Under the pieces are notes generated by a model. The model worked only from the letters and a program-made list of their open reading frames with translations, did no database searches and was not told where the DNA came from. A DNA stretch of 64,000 nucleotides from an uncultured Aquimarina sp. (lineage in GTDB: Bacteria > Bacteroidota > Bacteroidia > Flavobacteriales > Flavobacteriaceae). Made by a program: the position numbers and the translations under genes. Positions 45,035-54,591 of the stretch are shown one piece after another. The stretch is taken from contig CANLCT010000004.1 of the NCBI GenBank assembly GCA_947489195.1, positions 1-64,000 of the forward strand, given 5' to 3'. Each line of letters begins with the position of its first letter. Position 1 is the stretch's first letter.

Positions 45035-46537
45035 TTAATGATCATATTCTTTTCTGATTTTAAAGAAGAAAGCACTTCCTTCATCCAAGTTTGATTCTAC
45101 CCATAGCTTACCTTCATGCATACGTACAATTTTATCGCAATGAGCTAAGCCTACTCCAGTTCCTTTATTGGGATTTGATTCGTTTACACGATTAAAAATT
45201 TTAAAAATCTCCTTTGTATCTTGTTTAGAAATTCCTATACCATTATCCGATACAGAAAATGTAACATATTTATTACACTGAACAGCACTAATGTTTATAA
45301 TTGGTTTACAATTTTCTTTGGCGTATTTGATTGCATTTGATATTAAATTAAGAAATATTAAACGTAATTCAACACCATAGGCTTCTACTTTTGGTAATTT
45401 ATCAACACAAATTTTCGCTTCACTTTCGGTAATACGTTTCCCTAAATCTTTGATTACTGTACTAACTAAGCTATTTGTATTTACAAGGCTACGTTCTGCA
45501 TTAATACCAATTCTTGAATGCGCTAATAAAGATCGTATTTGTTTAGTCAATCGATCTACAGCTTCATCAATATACATAAGGTAATCCCTCCCTTTTTGGT
45601 CTAATTTATCATTATATAATTTACCCAAAACATCACCTGCAAACTTTATTGTTGCCAAAGGCTCTTGAAGGTCATGAGAACATGTGGATACAAATTGTTC
45701 TAATTCCTTATTAAGTAGTTCTAATCTTTTTCTTTTTTTATTAAGTCTTCTTTGAGCGTTTTTTAGATCACTAATATCAACTAGTGTAGATCGACTTAAA
45801 ATAATTTTACCATGCTCATCGCGTTGAGCAACAGTGTATAAAATAACAGGAATTACTTTACCTTTTTTGGTAATTAATTCCATTTCTTCACTTTTTAATT
45901 TTCCTTCCTTTTTAAACCTTTCAACAAGCGCTAAACAACGAGCTTTTTTTTCTTCAGTAAAAACACTATAAATTGGCTTACCTATAATTTCGTTTTTATC
46001 TTGAAGTTCTAGTTTTTCAATTACGTATTGATTACAATCAGCTATTAATCCATTTTCTGGATTAACACTCATGTGCATTACTGGATCGTTTTCAAAAAAA
46101 GCATTAAATCGAGCTTCGCTTATTTCTAATTGTCTTCTGGCCTCTTCATAAGATTCGAATCCGTTAATTTCTCTAATAATTTCATCTGTAACAGAAAGTT
46201 TCAAAAAAGTAACTAAATAAAAAACTTCAGCATCAATATTTAATGTATTGCAAACTACACGAAGTTTTTTTTGTTCATTATCTATACTTATATAATTAAC
46301 ATCTGTTTGAACTTTTTGATGAGTTCTAAATGATTTTTGAAGGTTCTCTTTAACAGCATCTATTAAAGAATTGGGGAGAAAATCAAAAATTGTGTTAAAC
46401 AATTCAAATTTATAGACTCCTATTTCGCTAGTATCTCCAGCAATTGAGCATATTTTATAATCAATATCCAGTCGTACACTTACGGCTGATAATTGATTCA
46501 TCACCTCGCTAGCATGTATATATTGATCAGTTATCAT
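45035..46537 (-). CDS. Cytosolic PAS-domain sensor histidine kinase
   Basis: A 500-residue kinase with no membrane segment. An N-terminal region of about 130 residues is unassigned, then a PAS domain (about 140-260, FENDPVMHMSVNPENGLIADCN ... ILSRSTLVDISDLKNA), HisKA with the H-box SHDLQEPLATIKF (His288), and a HATPase with NLISNAIKY, DNGIGIS and GTGVGLAHCDK. No response regulator is adjacent. Its HisKA-HATPase half is clearly a paralogue of the YfiR-domain kinase at 102-1895. The signal is unknown. The gene is downstream of parC by 93 bases on the same strand but transcription is probably separate. Confidence 0.9.
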   Translation of the reverse strand: MITDQYIHASEVMNQLSAVSVRLDIDYKICSIAGDTSEIGVYKFELFNTIFDFLPNSLIDAVKENLQKSFRTHQKVQTDVNYISIDNEQKKLRVVCNTLNIDAEVFYLVTFLKLSVTDEIIREINGFESYEEARRQLEISEARFNAFFENDPVMHMSVNPENGLIADCNQYVIEKLELQDKNEIIGKPIYSVFTEEKKARCLALVERFKKEGKLKSEEMELITKKGKVIPVILYTVAQRDEHGKIILSRSTLVDISDLKNAQRRLNKKRKRLELLNKELEQFVSTCSHDLQEPLATIKFAGDVLGKLYNDKLDQKGRDYLMYIDEAVDRLTKQIRSLLAHSRIGINAERSLVNTNSLVSTVIKDLGKRITESEAKICVDKLPKVEAYGVELRLIFLNLISNAIKYAKENCKPIINISAVQCNKYVTFSVSDNGIGISKQDTKEIFKIFNRVNESNPNKGTGVGLAHCDKIVRMHEGKLWVESNLDEGSAFFFKIRKEYDH

Positions 46538-46630
46538 AACATTTATAAAACGTAAACAAGTTACAAAATATTATGACTAATAGCTCTGGGAAATTCCTAA
46601 AAAAACGACTCTTTATTGCAATATATGTAT

Positions 46631-49243
46631 TTAAAAAAGGGTCGTTTGGCTATCCTCGTCAGAATTTTCTTCGTTTTGAATATCTGATTCTAAATTTTCT
46701 TCCTTAGAAGCTATAATCTCTTCTTGATACGGTAAAGGATCTTTAGCATTAATGTGTCTTAATTTTTCAGAGGTTAATTGGTTCCCTGTTGCTTTTAAAC
46801 CTTTTACAGAAATAAACTCTGCTAAATTAACTAATTGATTAGGGCGTTGTTCCTTTCCTCTTAATTTATAAAATACTAGTTCGACCTGAGGTATATAATC
46901 TGTAGATACAATTTCTAAAAAAGAATCTGGATGATCTGTTATAAATTTTTCTTCTTTACCTTCTGTTTCTATCAAAAAGCGTTTTACATAATAGCGTTTC
47001 TTTTCGCCATCATAATGTATAGCAGAAATAGGTTTATTAGGAATCCATTTTTCTAATACTATCATATCCGAATCAAAATGTGTGGTTAACTCGGGGAGTA
47101 TTGTTTTTACTTCTCCTTTTTGGTTTATAATCAACAAACGATCTTCACCTCTAAATTCACCTAACAATTCTCCTCTATTATCCACATTTAATCTTCGAAC
47201 CGTTTCATCGAACCATATTTTTCGAGGTTTTAATGTAGAAACACCTGCTTGTTTTAATTCTATTTTTTTTACTGCATATTTACTTACAATATTTCCTTTT
47301 ACACCACGTCCTTTAATTAATAGTTCTGAAAAATCAATATCAAATTTTAATTTTTTTATACTCCCAACTTGGCGTAAATAAATTGTAACGATTTCTGCTT
47401 CGCCATTGGGATTAGCTGAAAAATAGCTGATCTCAGAGCCTTTTTTACCTTGAGTTAAATCATATTCTTTATCTCGGGTAACAGCCGTAACGGCAAATCG
47501 TTTTACGAATGAGGCGCCTCCTCTCCCATCTTTATAAATTAAATTATAAATGGTTCGTTTATCCTTCTTTTTAAATATAGCAACGTGGATAATATTCTTA
47601 CCTACAAATGTTTTGGCATCCACTTTGGTAATAATCATTTTACCCTCTTGAGTAAAGCAAATTACATCATCAATATCAGCACAATCGGCAACGTATTCAT
47701 CTTTACGTAGCGATGTTCCAACAAAGCCTTCTTCTTTATTCACATAAAGCTTTGTATTTCGCATAACAACTTTGGTTGCTTCAATATCTTCAAATAGGCG
47801 TAATTCTGTTTTACGTTCTTTTCCTTTTCCGTAAGTTTTTTTCAAGCGTTCAAAATAACTCACCGCATAATCAATTAAATGTGCTAAATGATGTTCTTTT
47901 TCGGCTATATCACCTTCTAATGCATCAATTTTTTGTTGCGCTTTATCAATATCAAATTTTGAAATACGTTTAATTCTTATTTCAGTTAAACGTGTAATAT
48001 CATCTTCGGTTACTGCTCGTTTTAAATGTTTTGTATGTGGTTTTAATCCTAAATCTATGGCTTCAATTACACCTGGCCAGGTTTCTTGCTCCTCAATATC
48101 TCGATAAATTCTATTTTCAATAAAAATACGTTCTAACGATGCATAATGCCATTGTTCTTGTAATTCACGTAATTGAATTTCTAATTCTAACTTTAAGAGT
48201 CGTAATGTATTGTCTGTTGATCGACGTAACATTTCAGATACTCCAATAAAGCTAGGGCGATTACTCTCTTCAATAACACAACCTAATGGTGAAATAGAAA
48301 CTTCGCAATTTGTAAAGGCATATAAAGCATCTATTGTTTTATCTGGTGATACATTACTTGGTAGGTGTACCAGTATTTCAACTTCAGAAGCTGTATTATC
48401 TTCTATTTTCTTTATTTTAATTTTTCCTTTATCATTCGCTTTTAAAATTGAATCAATTAATGTTGTTGTTGTTGTTGAAAAAGGAATTTCGGAAATTACT
48501 AATGAATTCTTGTCCTTCTGGCTAATTTTTGCACGTACACGTACCTTACCACCACGTAAACCATCATTATAATTACTAATATCGGCAATACCTGAAGTTG
48601 GAAAATCTGGAAATAGTGTAAAACGCTTTCCTTTTAAATGTTTTATTGAAGCATCAATTAACTCATTAAAATTATGAGGTAATACTTTTGTGCTTAATCC
48701 TACTGCAATACCTTCGGCCCCTTGAGCCAATAGTAAAGGAAACATAATTGGTAGGTTTATGGGTTCTTTTTTACGCCCATCATAAGATAATTGCCAATCT
48801 GTAATTTTTGGATTAAAAACAACATCCAACGCAAACTTAGACAATCGTGCTTCGATATATCGAGAAGCAGCTGCTCGGTCACCTGTTAAAATATTTCCCC
48901 AGTTACCTTGCATATCTATAAGTAAATCTTTTTGGCCTACTTGTACCATTGCATCCGAAATACTCATATCTCCATGAGGGTGGTATTGCATGGTATGACC
49001 TACAATGTTTGCTACTTTATTGTAACGTCCATCATCCAATTCTTTCATGGAATGTAAAATTCGGCGCTGTACCGGTTTTAAGCCATCTTCTATAGCTGGA
49101 ACAGCACGTTCCAGAATTACATAAGAGGCATAATCCAAAAACCAATCCATATACATTCCTGTTACTTTTTTGGTAACTTCTCCTGATGTATTTTCCGAAC
49201 CCTCTAAAGGAATATCTTGCATATTGTCTTCGCCGTCAATCAT
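46631..49243 (-). CDS. parC: DNA topoisomerase IV subunit A (ParC)
   Basis: The DNA-breaking and rejoining subunit of topoisomerase IV, 870 residues. The active-site Tyr129 is in DRAAASRYIEARLSKF and the winged-helix QPVQRRILHSMKEL region and GDMSISDAMV are typical. The C-terminal beta-pinwheel (about 505-830) is intact; the tail is acidic. With ParE it decatenates replicated chromosomes. The gene begins 30 bases after parE ends, so the two form an operon. GyrA is excluded by pairing with the 618-residue ParE-type B subunit, though the naming rests on family pattern. Confidence 0.93.
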   Translation of the reverse strand: MIDGEDNMQDIPLEGSENTSGEVTKKVTGMYMDWFLDYASYVILERAVPAIEDGLKPVQRRILHSMKELDDGRYNKVANIVGHTMQYHPHGDMSISDAMVQVGQKDLLIDMQGNWGNILTGDRAAASRYIEARLSKFALDVVFNPKITDWQLSYDGRKKEPINLPIMFPLLLAQGAEGIAVGLSTKVLPHNFNELIDASIKHLKGKRFTLFPDFPTSGIADISNYNDGLRGGKVRVRAKISQKDKNSLVISEIPFSTTTTTLIDSILKANDKGKIKIKKIEDNTASEVEILVHLPSNVSPDKTIDALYAFTNCEVSISPLGCVIEESNRPSFIGVSEMLRRSTDNTLRLLKLELEIQLRELQEQWHYASLERIFIENRIYRDIEEQETWPGVIEAIDLGLKPHTKHLKRAVTEDDITRLTEIRIKRISKFDIDKAQQKIDALEGDIAEKEHHLAHLIDYAVSYFERLKKTYGKGKERKTELRLFEDIEATKVVMRNTKLYVNKEEGFVGTSLRKDEYVADCADIDDVICFTQEGKMIITKVDAKTFVGKNIIHVAIFKKKDKRTIYNLIYKDGRGGASFVKRFAVTAVTRDKEYDLTQGKKGSEISYFSANPNGEAEIVTIYLRQVGSIKKLKFDIDFSELLIKGRGVKGNIVSKYAVKKIELKQAGVSTLKPRKIWFDETVRRLNVDNRGELLGEFRGEDRLLIINQKGEVKTILPELTTHFDSDMIVLEKWIPNKPISAIHYDGEKKRYYVKRFLIETEGKEEKFITDHPDSFLEIVSTDYIPQVELVFYKLRGKEQRPNQLVNLAEFISVKGLKATGNQLTSEKLRHINAKDPLPYQEEIIASKEENLESDIQNEENSDEDSQTTLF

Positions 49244-49273
49244 GTGTGTAGGTAATTATTTTTTGGAGTTATA

Positions 49274-51130
49274 TTATTTTTCTTCAACTACGTCGAGTTC
49301 AACTTTCAAATTATTTATAATAAATTTTTGTCTGTCTGGAGTGTTTTTACCCATATAAAAGGATAATAATTCTTCAATAGACTTGTCTTTATCTAGCATT
49401 AAAGGATCTAAACGAATATCATCACCAATAAAATGTACAAATTCATTAGGCGAAATTTCACCTAATCCTTTAAATCGAGTAATTTCTGGATTTACACCTA
49501 ATTTTTTTAGGGCATCTAAACGTTCTTGTTCCGAGTAGCAATAAATTGTTTCTTTTTTATTTCTCACTCTAAATAAAGGAGTCTGTAATATATATACATG
49601 CCCTTCCTTTATTAATTCAGGAAAAAATTGAAGGAAAAAAGTAATCAATAATAACCTAATATGCATTCCATCAACATCGGCATCAGTGGCAATTACAATA
49701 TTATTATAACGTAAATCTTCTATAGATTCCTCAATATTTAATGCTGCCTGTAATAAATTAAACTCCTCGTTTTCATACACAATTTTTTTAGACATATTAT
49801 AGCAATTCAAGGGTTTACCTCGAAGACTAAAAACGGCTTGTGTATTTACATCACGTGATTTTGTAATGGATCCACTTGCAGAATCTCCCTCGGTAATGAA
49901 TAATGTGCTTTCTAAATTTCTTGGGTTTTTAGCATCGCCTAAATGAACACGACAATCACGTAATTTTTTATTATGCAAACTCGCTTTTTTAGCCCTGTCC
50001 TTTGCTAATTTTCGAATTCCAGATAATTCTTTACGCTCACGTTCTGCTTGTAATATTTTACGTTGAAGTAATTCGGCGGTTTCTGTATTTTTATGTAAAA
50101 AATTATCAAGATATTTTTTTACAAAATCATTAATATGGGTTCGCACTGTTGGCAAATCTCCTCCCATATCAGTAGAACCTAATTTTGTTTTAGTCTGGCT
50201 TTCAAAAACCGGTTCCATTACCTTTATACTTATTGCAGAAACTATGGATTTTCGTATATCACTAGCTTCGTAACTTTTACCATAAAATTCTCTTATTGTT
50301 TTAACAATAGCTTCGCGATAAGCGGCCAAATGCGTTCCACCTTGTGTTGTGTTTTGTCCATTAACAAAGGAGTGATACTCTTCAGAATATTGTGTTCTAC
50401 TATGTGTAATTGCAATTTCAATATCTTCTCCACGTAAGTGAATAATTGGATACAAACGATCATCATCGTTAATACTTTCTGCTAATAAATCTTTTAAACC
50501 ATTTTCTGAATAAAACTTTTCGCCATTAAAAACTATGGTCAAACCTGGGTTTAGGTATACATAGTTTTTAAGCATTTTGGTTACATACTCGTTTCTATAT
50601 TTATAATTTCTAAAAATAGTATCATCGGCAATAAAAGTTACTTTAGTCCCTCTTCTTCTCGATGTTTCATCTAAAAACTCTTCGTCTTTTAATTCTCCTT
50701 GTGAAAATTCTGCAGCGGCTGATTTTCCATCTCTAGTAGATTCAACTCTAAAATAGCTTGATAAGGCATTTACGGCTTTGGTACCTACTCCATTTAAACC
50801 TACTGATTTTTTGAAGGCACGAGAATCGTATTTACCTCCTGTGTTCATTTTAGAAACCACATCAACTACTTTTCCTAAAGGAATTCCACGACCATAATCG
50901 CGCACTGTAACACGCTCTCCTTGTACAGAAATTTCGATAGTTTTACCAGTTCCCATAACAAATTCATCAATAGAATTATCGAGCACCTCTTTTATAAGAA
51001 TATAAATACCATCATCTGCCGATGAACCGTCTCCTAATTTACCAATGTACATTCCTGGACGCATACGAATATGCTCTTTCCAATCAAGTGAACGGATATT
51101 ATCTTCGGTATATAAAGTTTCTTTACTCAT
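49274..51130 (-). CDS. parE: DNA topoisomerase IV subunit B (ParE)
   Basis: ATPase subunit of topoisomerase IV, 618 residues. GHKL ATP site: [23 protein letters not shown] and [13 protein letters not shown]; Toprim domain: [10 protein letters not shown] and [16 protein letters not shown]. Short length without the large GyrB insertion matches the ParE subunit of Bacteroidota. First gene of the parE-parC operon; it starts 117 bases from a divergent small membrane protein gene. Confidence 0.93.
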   Translation of the reverse strand: MSKETLYTEDNIRSLDWKEHIRMRPGMYIGKLGDGSSADDGIYILIKEVLDNSIDEFVMGTGKTIEISVQGERVTVRDYGRGIPLGKVVDVVSKMNTGGKYDSRAFKKSVGLNGVGTKAVNALSSYFRVESTRDGKSAAAEFSQGELKDEEFLDETSRRRGTKVTFIADDTIFRNYKYRNEYVTKMLKNYVYLNPGLTIVFNGEKFYSENGLKDLLAESINDDDRLYPIIHLRGEDIEIAITHSRTQYSEEYHSFVNGQNTTQGGTHLAAYREAIVKTIREFYGKSYEASDIRKSIVSAISIKVMEPVFESQTKTKLGSTDMGGDLPTVRTHINDFVKKYLDNFLHKNTETAELLQRKILQAERERKELSGIRKLAKDRAKKASLHNKKLRDCRVHLGDAKNPRNLESTLFITEGDSASGSITKSRDVNTQAVFSLRGKPLNCYNMSKKIVYENEEFNLLQAALNIEESIEDLRYNNIVIATDADVDGMHIRLLLITFFLQFFPELIKEGHVYILQTPLFRVRNKKETIYCYSEQERLDALKKLGVNPEITRFKGLGEISPNEFVHFIGDDIRLDPLMLDKDKSIEELLSFYMGKNTPDRQKFIINNLKVELDVVEEK

Positions 51131-51342
51131 AGGAATGAAAATTGGAGATGCATGCTAATATATATCCTTACATCGAATTTAAAAAGCCCTTCACCCAAAA
51201 GTTGTTAAGAACTTTATTAATAAGTTTTATGGACTAAATAGACTAAAATGCACTTAGTTAATTTTCAAAATCTTATAGTTTTTGTAATAATTATAAAAAA
51301 TTATTTCATTTTAAATTATCATATAACCTACTTGCTTTTGCA

Positions 51343-51350
51343 TATATTTG
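51343..51350 (+). promoter_or_regulatory. Predicted -7 element of the small membrane protein gene
   Basis: TATATTTG, a perfect TAnnTTTG match, 17 bases before the ATG at 51368. It would put the start of transcription after the upstream ATG at 51248, favouring the shorter protein. Confidence 0.45.
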
Positions 51351-51367
51351 GGTTATATCCATTTTAT

Positions 51368-51589
51368 ATGTTTCCTTACAAAACAATTATTGAAATCGTT
51401 TCTGCAATTCTAATTTTAATTGCTTTCGAACTCATTAATAGAAAAAATATAAAGGGATATAGTTTTATGGCTTTAGGTCAGTTTTTGGCTATGGTTATAT
51501 GCATTATGACAAGCTTATGGTTTTTAGCTATTATGCATTTTATTAATTTTCTTTTAATGCTTAGAGGGTACTATAAATGGAAATCATAG
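51368..51589 (+). CDS. Small integral membrane protein, unknown
   Basis: A 73-residue protein with two to three membrane helices (IVSAILILIAFELI, GYSFMALGQFLAMVICIM, FLAIMHFINFLLML) and the charged loop NRKNIKGYS. An in-frame ATG at 51248 would add 40 hydrophobic residues, but a perfect -7 box lies between, so I prefer 51368. It resembles short fragments of PnuC-like or SemiSWEET-like transporters, but I do not recognise the family. No neighbours suggest a function; the DMT transporter that follows is on the other strand. Confidence 0.5.
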   Translation: MFPYKTIIEIVSAILILIAFELINRKNIKGYSFMALGQFLAMVICIMTSLWFLAIMHFINFLLMLRGYYKWKS

Positions 51590-51613
51590 TATTCTTGGTA
51601 ATTTTTTAATTAT

Positions 51614-52513
51614 TTATGCTTCCTTATTTTTTTTGGAAACTAAATAAACACCAAAAATAACGATAAGCATTCCTAACAATTGGATTCCCGAAATTTGCTC
51701 TCCTAAAAAGAAATATGCTAATATAATTGTTGATACTGGTCCTAAACTTCCAAAAATAGAAAATGTACTGGCTCCTAAACGATTTATAGCTTCAGAAACT
51801 AAAAAAGAAGGAATAAAGGTAGAAAAAAAAGCCATGCAAAAGCCTAATATATAAACTGGAATAGGATAATTAAATAAATCAAAATCCCTCACAAAACTAT
51901 AATGTACAACCACACAAAAAGTGGAAACTAACATGGAGTATGCCGTAAAAGGAATTACACCAAACTTAGGAATTAACCACCCGCTCCCTACCAAATATGA
52001 AGCATAAGTAAAAGCACTTAAAAAAATAAGAAAACTACCCCAATATACATCACTTGTATTAGCACTAATCTCATTCCAAAAGGTAATAACTACTCCCACA
52101 TAGGTAATTAAAATAGCTATTAACTGATGTTTAGTTAGCTTTTTTTTGAAAAAAAACCACGATAGTATTACAACAATAGTTGGATAAATAAAAAGTATAA
52201 TGCGCTCTAAACCTGCTTTTATAAAACGTAAGCCTTCAAAATCAAAAAAACTAGCTAAATAATAGCCTAAAAATCCAAATAAAAAGACCCAAAGAAAGTC
52301 TTGCTTTTTAATATTTTGTGGATTTGCTGGTTTTTTCCATAGGGCAATTGCTAAATAAAATGGAAAAGCAAAAATCATTCTAAATAATAATAAACTTATT
52401 GAATCGATATGATATACATAAGCTAATTTTACCATAACTGCTTTTGCCGAAAATAAGACGATACCAATTATCGAAAATAAAATCCCAATACTTACTGATT
52501 TATTTTTATCCAT
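51614..52513 (-). CDS. EamA/DMT superfamily transporter
   Basis: A 299-residue inner-membrane permease with ten hydrophobic helices arranged as two EamA repeats; LGERI-type signature is seen as FFLGEQISGIQLLGMLIVIFG near the C terminus. The in-frame ATG at 52543 would add ten residues (MFAYLSIHLG) without the usual start; MDKNKS at 52513 is the more natural N terminus. Family members export amino acids, nucleosides or other metabolites; substrate unknown. It is convergent with the small membrane protein gene. Confidence 0.82.
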   Translation of the reverse strand: MDKNKSVSIGILFSIIGIVLFSAKAVMVKLAYVYHIDSISLLLFRMIFAFPFYLAIALWKKPANPQNIKKQDFLWVFLFGFLGYYLASFFDFEGLRFIKAGLERIILFIYPTIVVILSWFFFKKKLTKHQLIAILITYVGVVITFWNEISANTSDVYWGSFLIFLSAFTYASYLVGSGWLIPKFGVIPFTAYSMLVSTFCVVVHYSFVRDFDLFNYPIPVYILGFCMAFFSTFIPSFLVSEAINRLGASTFSIFGSLGPVSTIILAYFFLGEQISGIQLLGMLIVIFGVYLVSKKNKEA

Positions 52514-52688
52514 ACCTAAATGTATAGATAAGTAAGCAAACAATATTAAACTTTAAAACACTTATACAATACCCAAAACTTGAGCTTTAATTACTAAAAT
52601 GTTTTTGTAAGAATATTCTTTTGTGTTTTTAATTATTCATTAACATAGAGTTGATTCATTATCTTTAATTTTAACAAATTAAAACACC

Positions 52689-53540
52689 ATGACTATGAAA
52701 AAATTATCATTACTTTTTGTTACTATCGTGCTTAGTTTAAGCGCTTACTCACAAATTAAAACACCACAACCAAGCCCTGCGGCAAAAGTGATGCAAGTGG
52801 TTGGTTTAACTGATGTTAACTTAGAATATTCTAGACCAGCTATGCGTGGTAGAACAATTTTTGGAGACTTAGTTCCCTTCGGAAAATTATGGAGAACTGG
52901 AGCTAATAAGAATACCATCATTACTTTTAACAATGAAGTAACTATGGGCGGCAAAACACTTAAAGCAGGATCTTACGCTATTTTTACAACACCAAATGCC
53001 AACTCATGGGATATTAATTTTTATACTGATACTGAAAACTGGGGAACACCTAAAGAATGGAATGCAAGTAAAGTTGCCGCTACGGTTACTGCCAAAACAT
53101 CAAAAATTAGTGAAAGTGTTGAATCTTTTACAATTTCGGTGGAACACATAAATAATAATGGTGCTCACCTTGTATTTAAGTGGGAAAACACCAAAGTGGC
53201 AATTCCTTTTGAAGTAACTACAGATGCTGTAGTATTAAAACAAATAGATAAAGTAATGAGCGGACCAGATGCTAAAGATTATTATGCTGCTGCTGTTTAT
53301 TATTTATCTGCTGAAAAAGATATTAATAAGGCTAAAGAATGGATAGATAAATCTATGTCTATGACTGAAAAACCTAAATTTTGGCAATTACGTAAACAGT
53401 CTTTAATTTATGCTAAAGCGGGTGATACGAAAAAAGCTATTGAAATAGCTAAAAAATCTTTAGCTGCTTCTGAAACTGCTGGTAATGCAGATTATGTTAA
53501 AATGAATAAAGATTCATTAAAAGAATGGGGAGCATTGTAG
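52689..53540 (+). CDS. DUF2911 domain protein
   Basis: A 283-residue exported protein (signal about 1-22, SAYSQ). Residues about 25-170 form a beta-rich DUF2911 domain (VMQVVGLTDVNLEYSRPAMRGR, FGKLWRTGANKNTIITFNNEV), and the helical end (about 180-283) has TPR-like repeats (DYYAAAVYYLSAEKDINKAKEWIDKS). The start may be MTM or the second Met (52695). DUF2911 proteins are common in Bacteroidota and of unknown function; the combination with TPR-like helices is usual. Single gene with its own terminator. Confidence 0.82.
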   Translation: MTMKKLSLLFVTIVLSLSAYSQIKTPQPSPAAKVMQVVGLTDVNLEYSRPAMRGRTIFGDLVPFGKLWRTGANKNTIITFNNEVTMGGKTLKAGSYAIFTTPNANSWDINFYTDTENWGTPKEWNASKVAATVTAKTSKISESVESFTISVEHINNNGAHLVFKWENTKVAIPFEVTTDAVVLKQIDKVMSGPDAKDYYAAAVYYLSAEKDINKAKEWIDKSMSMTEKPKFWQLRKQSLIYAKAGDTKKAIEIAKKSLAASETAGNADYVKMNKDSLKEWGAL

Positions 53541-53594
53541 TAACAAACAATAAAACTTATACACCATAAGGGCTTTACTTCAAGTCCATATATT

Positions 53595-53627
53595 AAAAAG
53601 GCTTTCATTTATTTGAAGGCCTTTTTT
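53595..53627 (+). terminator. Terminator of the DUF2911 gene
   Basis: A stem AAAAAGGC..TTCA paired with TGAAGGCCTTTTTT (53595-53608 with 53613-53627, one G-T wobble) followed by T residues, about 55 bases after the stop. Confidence 0.8.
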
Positions 53628-53917
53628 ACTTTTTAATATCTCCTTCTAAAACAGCTAATATCTATTATATATAAACCCTTGTTTTGTATGCGTAATTTTT
53701 AGGTAAATCTTCTATATGATTAGCTTTTTGACTTTATGATATAGTATGAAAATTCGAATTCTTAACTGTAATTTGCTCCATATAGCTTATATTATTTCGT
53801 CCTCTTTTTTTAATTTTTAACATAAAAATTAGCTCCGCTTTTAAACCTTTTAAAAATTATGGTGTCTAAATATATAGAACGTTCACTAAAAAATGTATAA
53901 TTCTAAAAACAAACCCC
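53628..53917. other. Intergenic region, possible decayed minus-strand gene end
   Basis: No intact gene. The minus strand from 53732 to 53626 can be read SQKANHIEDLPKNYAYKTRV, two stops, then ILAVLEGDIKK and a stop. It looks coding-like but is too short and interrupted to name. The remaining bases before the LTxxQ-like gene are AT-rich, with no clear -7 box. Confidence 0.2.
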
Positions 53918-54355
53918 ATGAAATCACCTAAAATCATATGGTCATTAATCACCTTAATTTTATTTAATGTTGGATTATCTTTTGCTCAAAATACAGAAAT
54001 AGCTACTAAGCCTAAAAAAAGAATGAAGGCTGAAATTAGAAGTGAAGTCATTAAAAATTTATCGGAAGAGCAAAAACAGTTATTTAATGACCGCAAAGCT
54101 TTAATAAAGGAAAATAGGAAAAAATTTAAAGCCATGCTAAATAAAAAGCAATTAGCCATTTTAAACAATAAAACTATTGAGCGACGTGAACGTATGCAGC
54201 TATTACGTAAAACTTTAACCAATGAGCAAAGAGCTGTTTTCAAAGCCAACCGCATTGCTGCCAAAAAAAGCCGAGAACAGTTTAGAGCTACACTTACTGA
54301 AGAGCAAAAGCGACAATTTAAAACAGCTTCTCGCAAAAAAATTAAAAACAATTAG
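53918..54355 (+). CDS. Basic periplasmic LTxxQ-like (Spy/CpxP-type) protein
   Basis: A 145-residue exported, strongly basic helical protein. A signal peptide ends at FAQ (residue 24). The mature part contains four motifs of the LTxxQ kind: LSEEQKQLF, LNKKQLAIL, LTNEQRAVF and LTEEQKRQF, at roughly 25-35 residue steps, with many Lys/Arg residues. LTxxQ proteins such as Spy and CpxP are periplasmic chaperones or stress sensors; identity is by motif pattern. No two-component system is next to it. Bordered by a strong terminator. Confidence 0.7.
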   Translation: MKSPKIIWSLITLILFNVGLSFAQNTEIATKPKKRMKAEIRSEVIKNLSEEQKQLFNDRKALIKENRKKFKAMLNKKQLAILNNKTIERRERMQLLRKTLTNEQRAVFKANRIAAKKSREQFRATLTEEQKRQFKTASRKKIKNN

Positions 54356-54370
54356 AACTGTTTAAAAATA

Positions 54371-54404
54371 AATAATCCTCGGGGCGAGCTCCCGAGAATT
54401 ATTT
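54371..54404 (+). terminator. Terminator of the LTxxQ-like gene
   Basis: A 13-base stem (54371-54383 with 54392-54404, one mismatch) with a GC-rich CTCGGG/CCCGAG core and trailing T residues, 16 bases after the stop. Confidence 0.87.
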
Positions 54405-54591
54405 TTGCTAATTTAAAGGTTTATATCACCGAAAAATTTCCTGATTTTAGTATTCAGTTAGTTGAAAAATTTTATGATTTACCTACAAGTAAATAATTTA
54501 GTATAATAAATTACATTTCAATTTATAATTTGTCGAAATTTTATAATCTTTATCGATTATTTATACTAAACATAAAATTATTAATTATGCA

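Noticed and set aside
46121..46170. Sequence resembling a tRNA T-loop (GATTCGAATCC)
   Set aside because: It lies within the PAS kinase coding sequence and no tRNA cloverleaf can be drawn.
48210..48572. Plus-strand open frame inside parC
   Set aside because: Antisense shadow of a clear, conserved gene.
52514..52543. Ten-residue N-terminal extension of the EamA transporter
   Set aside because: MFAYLSIHLG precedes a second Met (MDKNKS) that gives the normal start of the first EamA helix.
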